From assembly GCA_964608495.1 (NCBI GenBank), contig CAZSOQ010000001.1, positions 1 to 64,000 on the forward strand: a DNA stretch of 64,000 nucleotides, in the 5' to 3' direction. Source of the stretch: JAKORR01 sp964608495. GTDB lineage: Bacteria > Armatimonadota > Zipacnadia > Zipacnadales > FEN-943. The notes under the pieces were generated by a model. The model did no database searches and was not told the origin of the DNA. It saw nothing but the letters and a program-made list of their open reading frames with translations. Below are positions 62,598 to 64,000 of this stretch, in pieces (positions within the stretch are counted from its first letter, which is position 1; each line of letters opens with the position of its first letter). A program made the translations under genes and the position numbers.

Positions 62598-64000
62598 ATG
62601 AAGGCCGCCATCGCAATGGGGGCGGTGGCCTGGGCCCTGGCGGTGCTGGCCCAGGAGGCGCAACCCACGCCCTGGCAGCACTTCTTCACCGGGCGGATCC
62701 TGCCCACGCCTCAGCAGGTCGAGTACTCCAGCGACGTGTGGACGGTGGCGAAGGTGGCCGCGGGCCGCGTGGACCTCGCGCTGCTCATCGGTCCCTCGGC
62801 CTCGCCCGTCGAGGTGCTGGCGGCGAGGGAGCTGGCCGAGCGGGTCAAGCTGCTGTCGGGCGGGCTGGAGCCGCAGATCGTGCGCGACCTGGAGGCGGCG
62901 CCCAAGGTCTGCACCCTGATCAGCCTGGGGACGCCGTCCTCGAACGCCTTCGCCGCGAGCCACATCGGCCACTGCGGCGTCGAGCCCGTCAAGCAGGAAG
63001 AGGGATACTGGATCGCGGCCTATGGGCACAAGAGGATCGGCACGGGGGTGCTGGCCCTCGGCGCGGACGGGACGGGCGTGTACTGGGCCTCCAAGACGCT
63101 GCAGCAACTGCTCGAGCGACGGGGCGACCAGGTGCTCTTCCACCCGGCGACGGTGCGCGACTGGCCCGTTTTCCGGCTGCGCTCCTTCAAGGCGGGCGGC
63201 CAGGACTGGGACAGCCTGCGAGGCATCGGCGAGTGGTGCCCCAATGCCAAACTCAACTGCCTCAACCTGTGCTACACGACGGTCGGCAAGGATCGCTGGG
63301 TGGATCCCTCGCCGGAGTACCGGGCCTTCGTGGCGGAGATGGTAGGCGTGATGCGCGCGCGGGGCCTGGACTGTATGCCCTTCGTGAATCCCTACTACCT
63401 GTGGGACGAGCACATCGAGGTGTCGGACCCTGCGGACCTGGCGGCCCTGGCGCGAACCTGCTCCCTGGGCCCCGCGGCCGGGGGCCGGCGCGTGATGCTC
63501 TGCCTGGACGACTTCGCCAGCGAGCCGGTGGGCGAAGGGAATCGGCTGTACAAGGTGCGCAGCGAGCGCGACGTCGAGAAGTTCGGCGATGACCTGGCGG
63601 CCGTCAACGTGGCGATGGTCGGGGACCTGTGGGAGCGGCTTCACCGCGACTATCCGCAGGTGACGCTGTACGTGGTGCCGCCCTACTACTGGAACCCCAG
63701 CGGCCGGTACAAGGAGGGCGGCGAGGAGTACCTGCGCAAGCTGGGCGCGGGGTTGCCCGAGGAAGTGCGGATCGTCTGGACGGGGCCGCAGGTGCGGTCG
63801 CGGACGGTTGACCAGGCGTCGGTGGACTACTACCAGGGGCTCCTGGGCCGTAAGGTCATGCTCTGGGACAACACGCTCTATGCCCGTCACAACCCGCCGC
63901 ATTATCTCTTCGACGTCTTCACGACCCGCTATCCGGAACGGTTCTGGGAGCTCACCAGCCCCGAGGTGCACTACAACGCGGGCGCCAGTGAGACCTACCG
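62598..64000 (+). CDS. Secreted GH84/GH20-like beta-hexosaminidase-like protein, 3' end cut off
   Basis: The first 467 codons of a gene that runs off the right edge. A signal peptide (1 to about 18) is followed by a GH20-type N-domain (PSASPVEVLAARELAERVKL) and a barrel start: FRLRSFKAGGQDWDSLRGIGEW, MVGVMRARGLDCMPFV and MLCLDDFASEP. The last places a DD pair where GH84 hexosaminidases have theirs. GGGAGGTGAAGG precedes the ATG. Activity on N-acetylhexosamine would be the family expectation. A GCGTCCC/GGGACGC hairpin lies just upstream, near 62535-62551. Confidence 0.7.
   Translation, partial: MKAAIAMGAVAWALAVLAQEAQPTPWQHFFTGRILPTPQQVEYSSDVWTVAKVAAGRVDLALLIGPSASPVEVLAARELAERVKLLSGGLEPQIVRDLEAAPKVCTLISLGTPSSNAFAASHIGHCGVEPVKQEEGYWIAAYGHKRIGTGVLALGADGTGVYWASKTLQQLLERRGDQVLFHPATVRDWPVFRLRSFKAGGQDWDSLRGIGEWCPNAKLNCLNLCYTTVGKDRWVDPSPEYRAFVAEMVGVMRARGLDCMPFVNPYYLWDEHIEVSDPADLAALARTCSLGPAAGGRRVMLCLDDFASEPVGEGNRLYKVRSERDVEKFGDDLAAVNVAMVGDLWERLHRDYPQVTLYVVPPYYWNPSGRYKEGGEEYLRKLGAGLPEEVRIVWTGPQVRSRTVDQASVDYYQGLLGRKVMLWDNTLYARHNPPHYLFDVFTTRYPERFWELTSPEVHYNAGASETY

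Noticed and set aside
1..64000. CRISPR arrays, tRNA genes, rRNA and insertion sequences
   Set aside because: No spaced direct repeats, cloverleaf-like GGTTC segments, rRNA signatures or transposase frames were found by reading the sequence.

Overview
The window is a high-GC (about 70 percent by eye) bacterial chromosome segment with tightly packed genes. It looks like a polysaccharide-degrading bacterium with a Gram-negative-type envelope. The mix is telling: secreted sulfatases and many glycoside-hydrolase-like proteins (GH2, GH29, GH36/clan D, GH141, GH84/GH20-like, DUF4091, DUF4838, DUF4832, GxGYxYP), plus SLH repeats, a dockerin pair, a GerW/YtfJ sporulation-type protein and a spore-photolyase-like radical SAM enzyme. 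That combination suggests Armatimonadota or a neighbouring lineage. This is inference from gene content; the window holds no rRNA or marker gene that settles it. No tRNA, rRNA, CRISPR array, integrase or insertion sequence was found.

Layout. 1-2565: a cut-off secreted protein, a MazF/PemK-type toxin with its small upstream partner, a possible gene remnant and a Tat-exported sulfatase. 2795-8328: a TPR lipoprotein, a long gene-poor gap, a DUF6785-type membrane protein, and the DUF2953-gerW pair. 8590-11911: an SLH-bearing FAD oxidoreductase convergent with a radical SAM protein. 12141-32016: a long, mostly plus-strand glycan region (GH2-like, Gfo/Idh/MocA, BNR-type, GxGYxYP, dockerin protein, GH29 fucosidase, UROD-fold protein, GH36-like), interrupted by a TrmO-like tRNA methyltransferase. 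32424-38416: a minus-strand livKHMGF-paaK operon for uptake and CoA activation of a probable aryl acid. 38894-47519: small membrane proteins, an alkaline-phosphatase-superfamily hydrolase with an unusual nucleophile site, an FmdE-domain protein, a coiled-coil zinc-ribbon protein, a PfkB kinase, a deacetylase-like protein, a formate/nitrite channel, a methyltransferase and a Cys-rich protein. 47696-64000: a second glycan region.

How the genes may work together. Most hydrolases carry signal peptides and act outside the cytoplasm. Sulfatase, fucosidase and GH141 activities fit a sulfated, fucose-containing polysaccharide (inference). Gfo/Idh/MocA, PfkB and two UROD-fold proteins would handle released sugars or methyl groups inside the cell. 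No SusC/SusD pair, TonB receptor, sugar ABC transporter or dedicated regulator was recognised, so import of the products is unexplained; the DUF6785-type membrane protein is the only candidate. Starts were chosen by ribosome-binding site and signal peptide, and many are shorter than the longest open frame.
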